64,000 nt of DNA. It comes from Parafilimonas terrae. Its GTDB lineage: Bacteria > Bacteroidota > Bacteroidia > Chitinophagales > Chitinophagaceae. The DNA lies in NCBI RefSeq assembly GCF_900115755.1, contig NZ_FOXQ01000004.1:124001-188000 (forward strand), read 5' to 3'. The position numbers and the translations under genes were made by a program. This document shows, one piece after another, positions 53,890 to 62,231 of the stretch; within the stretch, counting starts at the first letter, position 1, and every line of letters starts with the position of its first letter. The notes beneath the pieces are model-generated. The model was given only the letters and a program-made list of their open reading frames with translations, had not been told where the DNA came from and ran no database searches.

Positions 53890-54346
53890 AGCCATACCAT
53901 CAAAAGCATTTAAACATAATCTTCTCTTTATAATAGCAGGATTTTGTTTTAATACATTCATGTTAGTGCCGGAGTATTATTGCATATTTGAAAACAGCTT
54001 TTTCATACATACAACACTTTTAAAACTCCAGGTTTCTCATTTCATCTTTGTGATGATAAACGTTGTTTTAGCAACAACGCTTCAAAACAAATCACTTGTA
54101 TTTTTAATTCACGCCAATTTAATCGGTTTAATGTATTCAATACTTATGGCGCCATTATGTTTGGTAAACTATATGCATAACATGCCAGCGATTTTAAATG
54201 ATTGTTATATGGCAGCCGCATTTTATGTGATGGTTATACAATATAAAAAAATGATACGGCTTACAGGTTTGCATACAATAAAGTATTTACCAATTGCCGA
54301 TGCTATCGCAGCATTTGCATTTATTGCTTATCTTATTCTTGGCTGA
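53882..54346 (+). CDS. Membrane protein of unknown function (GbsR operon)
   Basis: A 154-residue protein with about four to five hydrophobic helices (near residues 12-30, 48-68, 72-92, 102-120 and 135-152), with LNDCYMAAAFYVMVIQYKK before the last. I recognise no family. It starts inside the epimerase gene, so it is translationally coupled. It ends seven bases from the convergent mutS stop. Confidence 0.68.
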   Translation: MNEAIPSKAFKHNLLFIIAGFCFNTFMLVPEYYCIFENSFFIHTTLLKLQVSHFIFVMINVVLATTLQNKSLVFLIHANLIGLMYSILMAPLCLVNYMHNMPAILNDCYMAAAFYVMVIQYKKMIRLTGLHTIKYLPIADAIAAFAFIAYLILG

Positions 54347-54353
54347 TTTTTGC

Positions 54354-56954
54354 CTACTTCAGCAAACCCTTAATCTCATTCAGTTTCATCAGCGCTTCAA
54401 CAGGTGTTAAGCGGTTGATGTCAATGTTTTCCAGCAGTTCCCTTATAGCAGCAAATGTTGTGGAATGTTCATCAAAAATGGAAAGCTGCATTTGGGGCGC
54501 TGTAATCTTTTTAGTATTGATATTATGGCTTCCCTCCTGCTTCGTCTCCAGTTGTTTTAAAACATCATTGGCGCGGTCAATAAGCTGCGGCGGCATACCG
54601 GCCATTTTTGCTACATGAATACCAAAACTATGTGTGCTGCCACCGGGCGCAAGTTTCCTTAAAAAGATGATCCTGTTACCAACTTCTTTATTGGTGATAT
54701 GATAATTTTTAATGCGTGAAAACTTAACCTCCAGTTCATTCAACTCATGATAGTGTGTGGCAAACAATGTTTTTGGCGCACAGCCTGAATTATGCAAAAA
54801 CTCGGCAATGCTCCAGGCAATGGAAATACCGTCATACGTAGATGTTCCGCGGCCAATTTCATCCAGCAATATCAAACTGCGCTGCGAAATATTATTGATA
54901 ATACTTGCCGTTTCATTCATCTCTACCATGAAAGTACTTTCACCGCCGCTTAAATTATCGCTGGCGCCAACACGTGTAAAAATCTTATCAGTCAATGGAA
55001 TTTTTGCTTCATCTGCCGGAACAAAACTTCCAATATGTGCGAGCAATGTTATCAATGCTGTTTGCCGCAGTAATGCACTTTTACCGCTCATGTTGGGCCC
55101 GGTAAGAATAATGATCTGCTGCGATGAAGGGTCGAGCAAAATATCATTTGAAATATATTGTTCGCCTGCTGATAAATTCCGTTCAATAACAGGATGGCGG
55201 CTGGCCTTTAATTCCAGTTCAAAACCTTCATGCAGTTGCGGTTTTTTATAATTATATTGAATGGCATTTTGTGCAAAGCAGCACAGGCAATCAAGAACGG
55301 CTAAAACACTTCCGTTGTTTTGAATGGGCGCAATAAAATCCTGCAGTTCGGTTATGAGCTTATCATATAATAATGTTTCAAGCTGCAAAATTTTATCTTC
55401 TGCACCGGTTATCTTTTCTTCATATTCTTTTAATTCAGGCGTTATATAGCGTTCGGCATTGGCAAGCGTTTGTTTTCTTATCCAGGAAACAGGCACTTTA
55501 TTTTTGTGTGAGTTAGTTACTTCAAGATAATAGCCAAACACATTGTTGAAACCGATCTTTAAAGAAGTAATACCCGTTTCTTCTGTTTCCCTTTGCTGAA
55601 TATTTATAAGATACTGTTTACCGCCGCTGGCAATATTGCGCAATTCATCCAGTTCTTTGCTAACACCGTTTTTTATAGCGCCACCTTTATTTACTGCAAC
55701 CGGCGGCGTTTCTGTTATTTCATCAAAAATTTTTTCAGCTATATAATTACATGGGTTAATTGCAGCGCCTAATCTTTTTAAATATTCGTTATTGGCATTG
55801 CTGCATATTTTTTTTATTTGTTCAGCATGATGCAAACCTTTTGCAAGGTGCATTACATCTCTTGGGTTAATCTTTTTTCCGGGAATACGGCTTACCAGCC
55901 TTTCAATATCGCCGCATTGTTTTATCAATTGCTGCAACTGTTTGCGCACATCTGTTTGAAGAATCAAATATTCAACAGCATTTAATCTTTCATTTATTTT
56001 ATTAATGTCTTTCAAAGGCAGCAGCAACCAGCGTTTCAGCAGGCGGGCGCCCATGGGGCTTACTGTATTATCTAATACTTTTAATAAACTTAACTGATCA
56101 TCACTGCCTGTATTTAATAATTCAAGGTTGCGGATGGTAAAGCGGTCCATCCATAAATAATCTTCTTTTTCCAGTCTTTGAATATTGGTAATGTGCTGAA
56201 GATTGGGATGCTCCGTTTCCTTTAAATAATGCAGCACAGCACCTGCCGCAATAACGCCGCAATGCAGATTTTCAATTCCAAAACCTTTTAAGGAATGGGT
56301 TTGAAAATGTTTTAAAAGATTGTCTGTTGCAAAAGCTTCATCAAAAATCCACGCATCTAAAGTGTAGGTATAAAATTTCGTTCCGAATTTTTCTTTAAAT
56401 GTTTTTTGATTATTGCGCTGGTAAATTACTTCTGCAGGCTTTAAAGTTTGCAGCAGCTTATCGGCATATTCCTGGTTGCCTTCCGCCACAAAAAATTCAC
56501 CGGTGGATATATCAAGGAATGCAAGCCCATACACATCTTCGCTGCTGAAATGAATGCCTGCCAAAAAATTATTGCTGTTATGTTCAAGTAGTTTTTCATT
56601 AGTGGCAATGCCGGGCGTTACCATTTCTGTCACACCGCGTTTTACAATGCCTTTGGCGGCTTTGGGATCTTCCAGCTGGTCGCAAACGGCAACGCGATAA
56701 CCTGCCTTTACCAGTTTATGCAGGTAAGTATCCAGCGCATGATGCGGGAAACCTGCAAGCTCACTGGCGCCGCTTGCAGCACCATTATTTCTTTTGGTTA
56801 AAGTAATGCCCAAAACCTGTGAAGTAGTAATGGCATCAGCGCCAAACGTTTCATAAAAATCGCCTACACGAAACAACAAAATGGCATCAGGATATTTTTG
56901 CTTGATCGCCTTATGTTGCTGCATTAATGGGGTATCGTCAGAGCCTTTAGCCAT
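54354..56954 (-). CDS. mutS: DNA mismatch repair protein MutS
   Basis: Mismatch-recognition ATPase of 866 residues. The mismatch-binding N-terminus has the Phe-x-Glu motif in RVGDFYETFGADA. Connector, lever and clamp domains follow, then the ABC-type ATPase with ILTGPNMSGKSALLRQ (~615-630), SLILLDEIGRGTSTYDG and LFATHYHEL. A C-terminal dimerisation helix is present. The length is normal for MutS1. mutL is not in the window. Confidence 0.96.
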   Translation of the reverse strand: MAKGSDDTPLMQQHKAIKQKYPDAILLFRVGDFYETFGADAITTSQVLGITLTKRNNGAASGASELAGFPHHALDTYLHKLVKAGYRVAVCDQLEDPKAAKGIVKRGVTEMVTPGIATNEKLLEHNSNNFLAGIHFSSEDVYGLAFLDISTGEFFVAEGNQEYADKLLQTLKPAEVIYQRNNQKTFKEKFGTKFYTYTLDAWIFDEAFATDNLLKHFQTHSLKGFGIENLHCGVIAAGAVLHYLKETEHPNLQHITNIQRLEKEDYLWMDRFTIRNLELLNTGSDDQLSLLKVLDNTVSPMGARLLKRWLLLPLKDINKINERLNAVEYLILQTDVRKQLQQLIKQCGDIERLVSRIPGKKINPRDVMHLAKGLHHAEQIKKICSNANNEYLKRLGAAINPCNYIAEKIFDEITETPPVAVNKGGAIKNGVSKELDELRNIASGGKQYLINIQQRETEETGITSLKIGFNNVFGYYLEVTNSHKNKVPVSWIRKQTLANAERYITPELKEYEEKITGAEDKILQLETLLYDKLITELQDFIAPIQNNGSVLAVLDCLCCFAQNAIQYNYKKPQLHEGFELELKASRHPVIERNLSAGEQYISNDILLDPSSQQIIILTGPNMSGKSALLRQTALITLLAHIGSFVPADEAKIPLTDKIFTRVGASDNLSGGESTFMVEMNETASIINNISQRSLILLDEIGRGTSTYDGISIAWSIAEFLHNSGCAPKTLFATHYHELNELEVKFSRIKNYHITNKEVGNRIIFLRKLAPGGSTHSFGIHVAKMAGMPPQLIDRANDVLKQLETKQEGSHNINTKKITAPQMQLSIFDEHSTTFAAIRELLENIDINRLTPVEALMKLNEIKGLLK

Positions 56955-56969
56955 GGCGGCAAATATAAC

Positions 56970-57000
56970 GTCAATCGTGAATGGTGAACCGTGAATGCAA
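56970..57000. repeat. GTGAATGGTGAACCGTGAATG repeat string
   Basis: Upstream of mutS: CGTGAATGGTGAACCGTGAA, built on a GTGAATGG/GTGAACCG unit like the strings at 10217 and 31505. Related TGTGAACTTGTGAACAAGTG lies at 57762-57783. Confidence 0.4.
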
Positions 57001-57070
57001 GTGCCAACTTATGCACATTTGCTTATCAAATAACAACTAAATTCCACTTGCGATAAAGACTATAAAAAGC

Positions 57071-57655
57071 TTATTGATTGTATGTTAATTTCCCAAGGTT
57101 TCTTAATGCATAATAGATGGTGGTTAAATGCATGCTTTGCATGATTTTGTTTTCATCAATCAACTGCATCAGTTCATCAAAACTTATTTCATATACATCA
57201 ATTTCTTCATTTGGGTCAAGTGACTGGCTTTTTGTTTTCCTGCCGCCTGTTGCCAGGAACATGTGCATCAGGTTTGTATTGGTAGACGGGTTAGCGGAAA
57301 TTTTTCCCAGCGGCTTTATTTCATCAAATTCATAGCCGGTTTCTTCAAGCAGCTCTCTTTTTATACCATCTTCATATGATGCATCAGCAGCATCTACGCA
57401 GCCACCGGGCAGCTCAATGCATACTTCTCCCAAAGCCTGCCGATATTGTTTTGTCATCAATATTTTACCTTCAGCCGTTAAGGCAAAAGCCGTTGCCCAT
57501 TCGGGAAATTCAAATACGTAATAATCATTGATAATTTTGCCATCATTCCGTTCGCAAACATCTTTCCGCACCGTAAACCAGGGTGCATGCGATAAATATT
57601 CAGACGATAAAGTTTTCCATTTCAAATGTTCATTGTTCTCTAAAATATTGCTCAT
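57071..57655 (-). CDS. Nudix hydrolase (ADP-ribose pyrophosphatase type)
   Basis: A 194-residue Nudix protein with KWKTLSSEYLSHAPWFTVRKD, KQYRQALGEVCIELPGG and a Nudix helix ending IKRELLEETGYEF (residues ~98-110). The loop between the two glycines and the REL motif is one residue longer than the textbook box and has Asp where the first Glu is expected. ADP-ribose or a related sugar nucleotide is the likely substrate. Confidence 0.87.
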   Translation of the reverse strand: MSNILENNEHLKWKTLSSEYLSHAPWFTVRKDVCERNDGKIINDYYVFEFPEWATAFALTAEGKILMTKQYRQALGEVCIELPGGCVDAADASYEDGIKRELLEETGYEFDEIKPLGKISANPSTNTNLMHMFLATGGRKTKSQSLDPNEEIDVYEISFDELMQLIDENKIMQSMHLTTIYYALRNLGKLTYNQ

Positions 57656-57811
57656 ATCAATTTAATTTTTGTAAAAATAGCTATCGCCATTTGTTTTATG
57701 ATACGGCAACACTTCATCTGAAGTTTTTCAATATCGGCATGACTTCAACTTTAAAATAAAAACTGTGAACTTGTGAACAAGTGAACTATTAAACCGATAA
57801 ACGCTCAGTCT

Positions 57812-58339
57812 TTACCAGTCCATTTTCTCCCGCAGGTTTTTAATGTGCGCCACATGATGTTTGCCATGCCAGGCATACATGCCCAATAATTCCCAAAGGC
57901 TGATTTTCTTTTTATGTTCCGGGTGAAAAACAGTGCGTTCCCATATATCATCGCCCAATTCTTTAATAGTTGCGTATAGCCGCTGGTGCAATGCATGCAA
58001 CAAGGTTAACGACACATTTATAGGAAGCGTTTTTGTATCATTCAACTGCGCCCAGGCATCCTGGTCGTAAGGTTTTATGGTTGGGTTATTCTCAGTAAGC
58101 CCAAGCCTGAAACGCATATAGGCATTTATATGGCTGTCGGCAATATGGTGAACCAATTGATGAACAGTCCACCCGCCTTCACGGTATGGGGTTTGTAACT
58201 GTGCTTCATCCAGGTTTTGTATGGCCAGCTCTAGCTCCGGCGGCAGAAATTTTATATCAAGAAGCCACGCTTCTTTTTGCTTTTGTGAAAAAGGCTGTGG
58301 TAAAAATTCACCTATGGGAAAGCGTATATCCATGCGCAT
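57812..58339 (-). CDS. DinB/YfiT-like metal-dependent hydrolase (putative bacillithiol-transferase fold)
   Basis: From the ATG at 58339 (or 58333, MDIRFPIGEFLP) about 174 residues. It has the YfiT motif REGGWTVHQLVHHIADSHINAYMRFRL, EDNP-like TENNPTIKPYDQDAWAQL and the C-terminal WHGKHHVAHIKNLREKMDW. Three histidines can hold a metal at one end of the four-helix bundle. Homologues in Bacillus transfer bacillithiol; the thiol used here is unknown. The frame extends to 58402 but the added residues are hydrophobic and unconserved. Confidence 0.82.
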   Translation of the reverse strand: MRMDIRFPIGEFLPQPFSQKQKEAWLLDIKFLPPELELAIQNLDEAQLQTPYREGGWTVHQLVHHIADSHINAYMRFRLGLTENNPTIKPYDQDAWAQLNDTKTLPINVSLTLLHALHQRLYATIKELGDDIWERTVFHPEHKKKISLWELLGMYAWHGKHHVAHIKNLREKMDW

Positions 58340-58491
58340 AAAATAAAAATGACAAAAATAAAACCCTGCAAATAGCAGTAAATATCCTGATATTTCTGTC
58401 ACATTTTTACAAGAGTTTTAGAAAACCTTGGCCGAAGGCTTTTCTAATTTCATTACAGATACCTATATTTGCAGCCCCAAAAGGGGAAGCA

Positions 58492-58565
58492 GGCCCCGTA
58501 GCTCAACTGAATAGAGCATTTGACTACGGATCAAAAGGTTTCAGGTTTGAATCCTGACGGGGTCA
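58492..58565 (+). tRNA. tRNA-Arg (anticodon ACG)
   Basis: A 74-base cloverleaf. Acceptor GGCCCCG/CGGGGTC (one G-T pair), D arm GCTC...GAGC, anticodon stem TTTGA/TCAAA with loop CTACGGA (anticodon ACG at 58526-58528), T arm GGTTTGAATCC, discriminator A. CCA is not encoded. The 3' part from the anticodon loop on is duplicated at 60097-60140. Confidence 0.94.
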
Positions 58566-58567
58566 CA
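58524..58567 (+). repeat. attL-like direct repeat (within tRNA-Arg)
   Basis: Starts CTACGGATCAAAAGGTTTCA and ends GACGGGGTCACA. It covers the anticodon loop through the tRNA 3' end plus two bases. It is identical over 44 bases to 60097-60140; the next base differs. Confidence 0.9.
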
Positions 58568-58579
58568 CTGAAAATGAGA

Positions 58580-58606
58580 GAGTTACGAAAATTGTAACTC
58601 TTTTTT
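58580..58606 (+). terminator. Rho-independent terminator after tRNA-Arg
   Basis: GAGTTAC-GAAAATT-GTAACTC forms a 7-bp hairpin followed by six T residues, 15 bases after the tRNA 3' end. It lies inside the islet, so the element supplies a new terminator to the tRNA. Confidence 0.85.
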
Positions 58607-58636
58607 ATTTTACAATCGCGACACAAAGCTGTTTTT

Positions 58637-58771
58637 ATGAAAGAAATCCTATTCACCTTGTCCATCTGCCTAATGTTTTCCGGCTTTACTAAACAAGCGT
58701 TAAAGCAATCCCTTTTTCCTCATTTCAAGCCATTAGCTATAAGAAAAACTATTCTTCAGGAAGCGGTTTGA
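58637..58771 (+). CDS. Short open frame with a signal-peptide-like start (possible remnant)
   Basis: ATG at 58637 encodes 44 residues beginning MKEILFTLSICLMFSGF and ending in TGA at 58771, inside the 3' end of the convergent toxin gene. It could be the 5' remnant of an exported-protein gene cut by an islet rearrangement. There is no homologue I recognise and coding status is doubtful. Confidence 0.22.
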   Translation: MKEILFTLSICLMFSGFTKQALKQSLFPHFKPLAIRKTILQEAV

Positions 58772-59114
58772 AATCATAATTGAAAACAGCATCTCCAATA
58801 GCAGCCATTAATTGTTTGAAGAAATAAGGTTTCATAGTGTTTATTTTACTATTAATTATTTCATCATCAGCATATAAGGTAAGTAAATGCATGCGAACAT
58901 GACAACCTAATTTGTGTAGCTTTTTTTCAAACATATCATCTGTAAGTGGAAATGAAAAATCATCCATGTGATTCGAAGAAGTAATCATCACCGCAATAAA
59001 TGTTCCTTCGTTATTGTTTGCTTTTAAAGTGGAAAGGACAATAAAGGGATGCGGTTGTGTACCGTTATTGAACGGGAAGGGTAATAGATAAACATCTCTT
59101 TGTTTAATTGCCAT
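58749..59114 (-). CDS. PemK/MazF-like toxin
   Basis: A 121-residue SH3-barrel-like protein with the family opening KQRDVYLLPFPFNNGTQPHPFIVLS, then TFIAVMITSSNHMDDFSFPL, as in PemK/MazF endoribonucleases. The conserved Arg of the usual RP(A/V)-x-V-S motif is His here (HPFIVLS), so catalytic activity is uncertain. It overlaps the upstream gene by 11 bases, an antitoxin-then-toxin arrangement. It is the cargo of the tRNA-Arg islet. Confidence 0.75.
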   Translation of the reverse strand: MAIKQRDVYLLPFPFNNGTQPHPFIVLSTLKANNNEGTFIAVMITSSNHMDDFSFPLTDDMFEKKLHKLGCHVRMHLLTLYADDEIINSKINTMKPYFFKQLMAAIGDAVFNYDFKPLPEE

Positions 59115-59595
59115 TAAGTACTTTTTCTAATGTTCTTCTTGAAACATGAGATGTACTTCTTGCCAGGTCACTGGTTGTTCCTTCAACCGCTTTATTAGCA
59201 CGTCTCAATAAGCGTAACATTTGGTATGTATCATCAAGACTTTCTATTATGGCTGCTTCTGCCAATTGTATTTTAGAATATCTCTGTTTTTCTTCTGAAT
59301 CTATACTTTCTAATTCACCTTTAACTTTAGACAAATGAGCAACTAACCTATTGGAAACAGCAATCACATCATTTAAATCACGTCCTTTTATATTATCAAA
59401 GTTATCCGCTATGTATTTATGTAATCCTTTGATTTGAAAAGATAAATTATAAAATGATTTTAATAACCACCTCATTTGCCAGAACCTCAAAACAAACCTT
59501 GGCAGGAGCTTAACTGATAATTTCAACCACTTAACATCACGATCAATATTAGTATATTGATCAGCAATTATTGAATTGAGAGGGATTGCGTACAT
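59104..59595 (-). CDS. Putative antitoxin with a C-terminal HTH-like segment
   Basis: A 163-residue, mainly helical, Lys/Leu-rich protein. Residues ~140-160 (TTSDLARSTSHVSRRTLEKV) read like a helix-turn-helix. It precedes the PemK-like toxin gene and overlaps it by 11 bases, which is why I suggest the antitoxin role. I do not recognise the family, and it is larger than typical MazE antitoxins. Confidence 0.5.
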   Translation of the reverse strand: MYAIPLNSIIADQYTNIDRDVKWLKLSVKLLPRFVLRFWQMRWLLKSFYNLSFQIKGLHKYIADNFDNIKGRDLNDVIAVSNRLVAHLSKVKGELESIDSEEKQRYSKIQLAEAAIIESLDDTYQMLRLLRRANKAVEGTTSDLARSTSHVSRRTLEKVLNGN

Positions 59596-60096
59596 ATTAG
59601 TTACTGAAGTAGAAACGATTTAATAGCAACAGACAAAATGACTATAACATATCAATTGTTATATATGATAATTTAAACAATTCTATATCCAAAGTTATAT
59701 CAAAAGTGATATAAGGTGCTAAAATGTGGCAAAATCTTGTACTAAAATTGTTACGAAAAAATGCCATATTTTCACAATCGATTAATTATCAATAACCAAG
59801 AATCTCTTATTTCTTAATAAAGCACATAAGAAACAGCACCACCGTGTAAGCCGCTTAATCGCGGCTTTATTATTTGTAGATACGGATTACAGTGGCATTA
59901 ATTAATGAAAAACCAGATGCGCCCAGAGTTTCATCTTATCAAAATCATAAACACAAAAGCTAATTTAAATCTTCGGTAGTGTCTGAGTTTGAATTTTAAT
60001 GCTTTAAAGTTTGGTATCTGCCGGAAGCCAGTCAATTACAGGTTTCAGAGGAAATTCGAGTTAAAGTAGATTCGGATGAATTAAGCGTTTTTCGTG
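59596..60096. other. Gene-free right part of the tRNA-Arg islet
   Basis: AT-rich with several inverted motifs: TTATATATGATAA and GTTATATCAAAAGTGATATAA near 59660-59716, and a terminator-like hairpin AAGCCGC-TTAATC-GCGGCTT at 59848-59867 followed by TATTATTT. From about 60012 a frame reads KVWYLPEASQLQVSEEIRVKVDSDELSVFRA and runs on through the att repeat. It has no start codon and looks like the tail of a decayed gene. Confidence 0.45.
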
Positions 60097-60140
60097 CTAC
60101 GGATCAAAAGGTTTCAGGTTTGAATCCTGACGGGGTCACA
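60097..60140 (+). repeat. attR-like direct repeat (3' tRNA-Arg fragment)
   Basis: Exact copy of 58524-58567. The upstream sequence (TTTTTCGTG) does not match the tRNA 5' half, so it cannot be a functional tRNA. Confidence 0.9.
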
Positions 60141-60151
60141 ATGAAAGCCAG

Positions 60152-60183
60152 GCACTTAAAAATTATTTTTTAAGTGCTTTTTT
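60152..60183 (+). terminator. Rho-independent terminator after the right att copy
   Basis: GCACTTAAAAA pairs with TTTTTAAGTGC, followed by six T residues. It occupies the same relative place as the terminator after tRNA-Arg and is probably the tRNA's original terminator before integration. Confidence 0.82.
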
Positions 60184-60314
60184 ATTTTGTGCCTAACAAG
60201 AAAGAAAGATAAAATGCAAACCGGTAATCTCTTATTTTACAGATCAACTTCCGCCATACAATATTTATGAGGTTGTAAATCATTTTTCAAACAATCAGCA
60301 TACAACAAAAAATA

Positions 60315-60339
60315 TTGCCCGGCGCTGCGCGCCGGGCAA
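60315..60339 (-). terminator. Rho-independent terminator after the DUF937 gene
   Basis: TTGCCCGGCG-CTGCG-CGCCGGGCAA forms a perfect 10-bp stem. On the minus strand it is followed by TATTTTTTGTTG. It lies 26 bases after the stop at 60366. Confidence 0.9.
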
Positions 60340-60365
60340 TTCACTTCATTTATTTTTCAATAGCA

Positions 60366-60881
60366 TTATTTGCCAAACAGGCCGCCCAATACATCTCCCA
60401 GCCCGCCGCCTTTGTTATCGCTGGCATTATTATTATTATTCCCCAAACCAAACTGGCTTAGTACAGAGCCAACATCAAAATTACCGCCACCAAAATGGCT
60501 CAATATGGAAGAAAGATCAAAGCTGCCGTCATTGGGATCGTTCGTTTTATGGGTAAGCTTGCTTAATACCATCGGTATAAGGGAAGATGCTATGCCGCCG
60601 GCCTGCGCATTCGACAAGCCGAATTTCTGCATCAGCCTTTCAATTAAATTACCCTGCATGTTTTGTGTAAGCGCCAGGGAAGAAGTATTGCCGCCTCCGT
60701 TATTAAAAAGCTGCATTACTTCGTTTACGTTGCCGCCCTGTATGGCGTTCTGGAAAGTTTCAGAAATTGACTGTGTGGCTGTTTCCACAGCTTCGTCATT
60801 TCTTTCATTAGGTATGGCATTATTGTTAATAATGTCGTTGCCTGCATTTTCTTTTACAAGCGATAGCAATTGTTCAAACAT
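60366..60881 (-). CDS. DUF937 family protein
   Basis: A 171-residue low-complexity protein starting MFEQLLSLVKENAGNDIINN, with ATQSISETFQNAI, FGLSNAQAGGIASSLIPMVLSKL and a Gly/Asn-rich tail ending GGGLGDVLGGLFGK. This is typical of DUF937, whose function is unknown. No signal peptide or membrane helix. A strong terminator follows. The M23 peptidase gene is 25 bases upstream, so co-transcription is likely. Confidence 0.85.
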   Translation of the reverse strand: MFEQLLSLVKENAGNDIINNNAIPNERNDEAVETATQSISETFQNAIQGGNVNEVMQLFNNGGGNTSSLALTQNMQGNLIERLMQKFGLSNAQAGGIASSLIPMVLSKLTHKTNDPNDGSFDLSSILSHFGGGNFDVGSVLSQFGLGNNNNNASDNKGGGLGDVLGGLFGK

Positions 60882-60906
60882 ATATAGCTGGTTTTAGTTT
60901 CTAAAA

Positions 60907-61878
60907 TTAATCAAAACTTTGATTGGCTGTTTGTGCCAGTTTCAGCAGTCGGTCGTATTGTTCGGGCGTGAGATCATTATAAAAATAATATACGGGGTCA
61001 ACAGGATTTTTGCCCCTGTGCACTTCATAATGACAATGCGGGCCTGTGCTTTTGCCGGTACTGCCCACATAACCAATCACCTCCCCCCTTTTTACACGCT
61101 GTCCCCTTTTTGCCTTTACGCGGTACATGTGCCCGTATAAAGTTTCGTAACCATAACCATGATTAATAACCACACAATTACCATAACCGCCTGCATTATA
61201 GCCAGCCTCGGTTACCGTACCATCAGCGGTGGCATAAATGGGCGTGCCTGATGGAGCAGCAAAATCGAGCCCCGCATGAAATTTCGGTACTTTATACACG
61301 GGGTCGATGCGCGTGCCAAAACCGGAAGCGACATGCCTTAAATCTTTATTGCTCACAGGTTGTATGGCGGGGATGGCAGCCAGCAGCTTCTGCTTGTTTT
61401 TCACCATCGCTTCAATATCATTGAAACTTTTTTGCTGATAAGTTACCAGAAGTGTTAAGCGGTTCAATTGTGAGCCGATACTATTTAAAAGCTCATCCTC
61501 TCCCAGCCCGGAAACCAGTTGCACCTCTTTTACTTTTTCCATAGCCTTCATGCGGGCGCTGTCGGGTATGGGCGAAGATTCAAATATGGAACGGTAAACA
61601 TTATTATCGCGGTTCAGCAGTTCGTTCATTTGCTGTTGCAGCGTATTTACCCGCTGCTGTATCATGGCATAATTATTCCGAAGGTCTTCATTCTGCTGCT
61701 CCAGCATAATGGCTTTGGGTGAGTCGATATATTTAAAAGCAATTATTACAATCAATGCCGCCGTAACAATGGCCGTTGCAATAAAAGCAAACACCCGTAA
61801 TAGTTTTACCCTGAGTGGTGTAATAAGCTTTTCATAGCGCAGGGTATGCGTATCGAAGTAATATTTTATTTTTTTCAT
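60907..61878 (-). CDS. M23 (LytM-type) metallopeptidase
   Basis: A 323-residue membrane-anchored cell-wall hydrolase. There is an N-terminal cytoplasmic stretch, one helix at ~28-49, a coiled coil at ~58-95 (QQNEDLRNNYAMIQQRVNTLQQ), and an M23 domain at ~185-300. The zinc ligands are present: H201 and D205 (FHAGLDFAAPSG) and H281/H283 (GPHCHYEVHRG). This suits septal or envelope peptidoglycan remodelling. Confidence 0.92.
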   Translation of the reverse strand: MKKIKYYFDTHTLRYEKLITPLRVKLLRVFAFIATAIVTAALIVIIAFKYIDSPKAIMLEQQNEDLRNNYAMIQQRVNTLQQQMNELLNRDNNVYRSIFESSPIPDSARMKAMEKVKEVQLVSGLGEDELLNSIGSQLNRLTLLVTYQQKSFNDIEAMVKNKQKLLAAIPAIQPVSNKDLRHVASGFGTRIDPVYKVPKFHAGLDFAAPSGTPIYATADGTVTEAGYNAGGYGNCVVINHGYGYETLYGHMYRVKAKRGQRVKRGEVIGYVGSTGKSTGPHCHYEVHRGKNPVDPVYYFYNDLTPEQYDRLLKLAQTANQSFD

Positions 61879-62231
61879 TTAAATAAAAGCCGCAGGGCAC
61901 AATCATTAGCGCTGCTAAGTTATTTATTTATGGGCAACCAGCTTTACTGTAAATTCCCGGATGCAGTGGCGGCTATCCGCTTGCAAGTCCTTGCCCTTAT
62001 TGCTTAAAAATAATGAAGGCGGCCAAAGGTATATTTTATCAGCCCAAATAAATTGTAAAAATACAGGAAGCTCAATGCTTTGGTAACTGGCTGAATGTTT
62101 TCTCAACCTTAATATAATCTATAATTTCTTCTATTTCTTTATCACCGTTGCCAATATGTTTCAATTCGCTATTCATTACTCCTTCAAAATACGCAGATAT
62201 TTTAAACGTTTATATTTGCCGCTTTATTAAA
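61879..62231. other. Gene-free region upstream of the M23 gene
   Basis: Holds no gene I can support. It contains ATGCTTTGGTAACTGGC at 62075-62091, identical over 17 bases to 46370-46386 upstream of the small protein gene. This suggests another interspersed repeat. Confidence 0.45.

Larger units (their letters stand above)
58524..60140. mobile_element. tRNA-Arg-integrated islet bounded by 44-bp direct repeats
   Basis: An exact 44-base direct repeat starts at the tRNA-Arg anticodon loop (58524-58567) and recurs at 60097-60140, 1573 bases away. This is the arrangement left by tyrosine-recombinase integration into a tRNA gene. The interior carries two minus-strand genes (a PemK/MazF-like toxin and a putative antitoxin) and ~500 bases without a gene. 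No integrase is present. It could be a non-autonomous cassette or the remnant of a larger island. Confidence 0.82.

Noticed and set aside
60097-60140. Second tRNA-Arg gene
   Set aside because: Only the 3' part from the anticodon loop is present; the acceptor 5' strand and D arm are missing.
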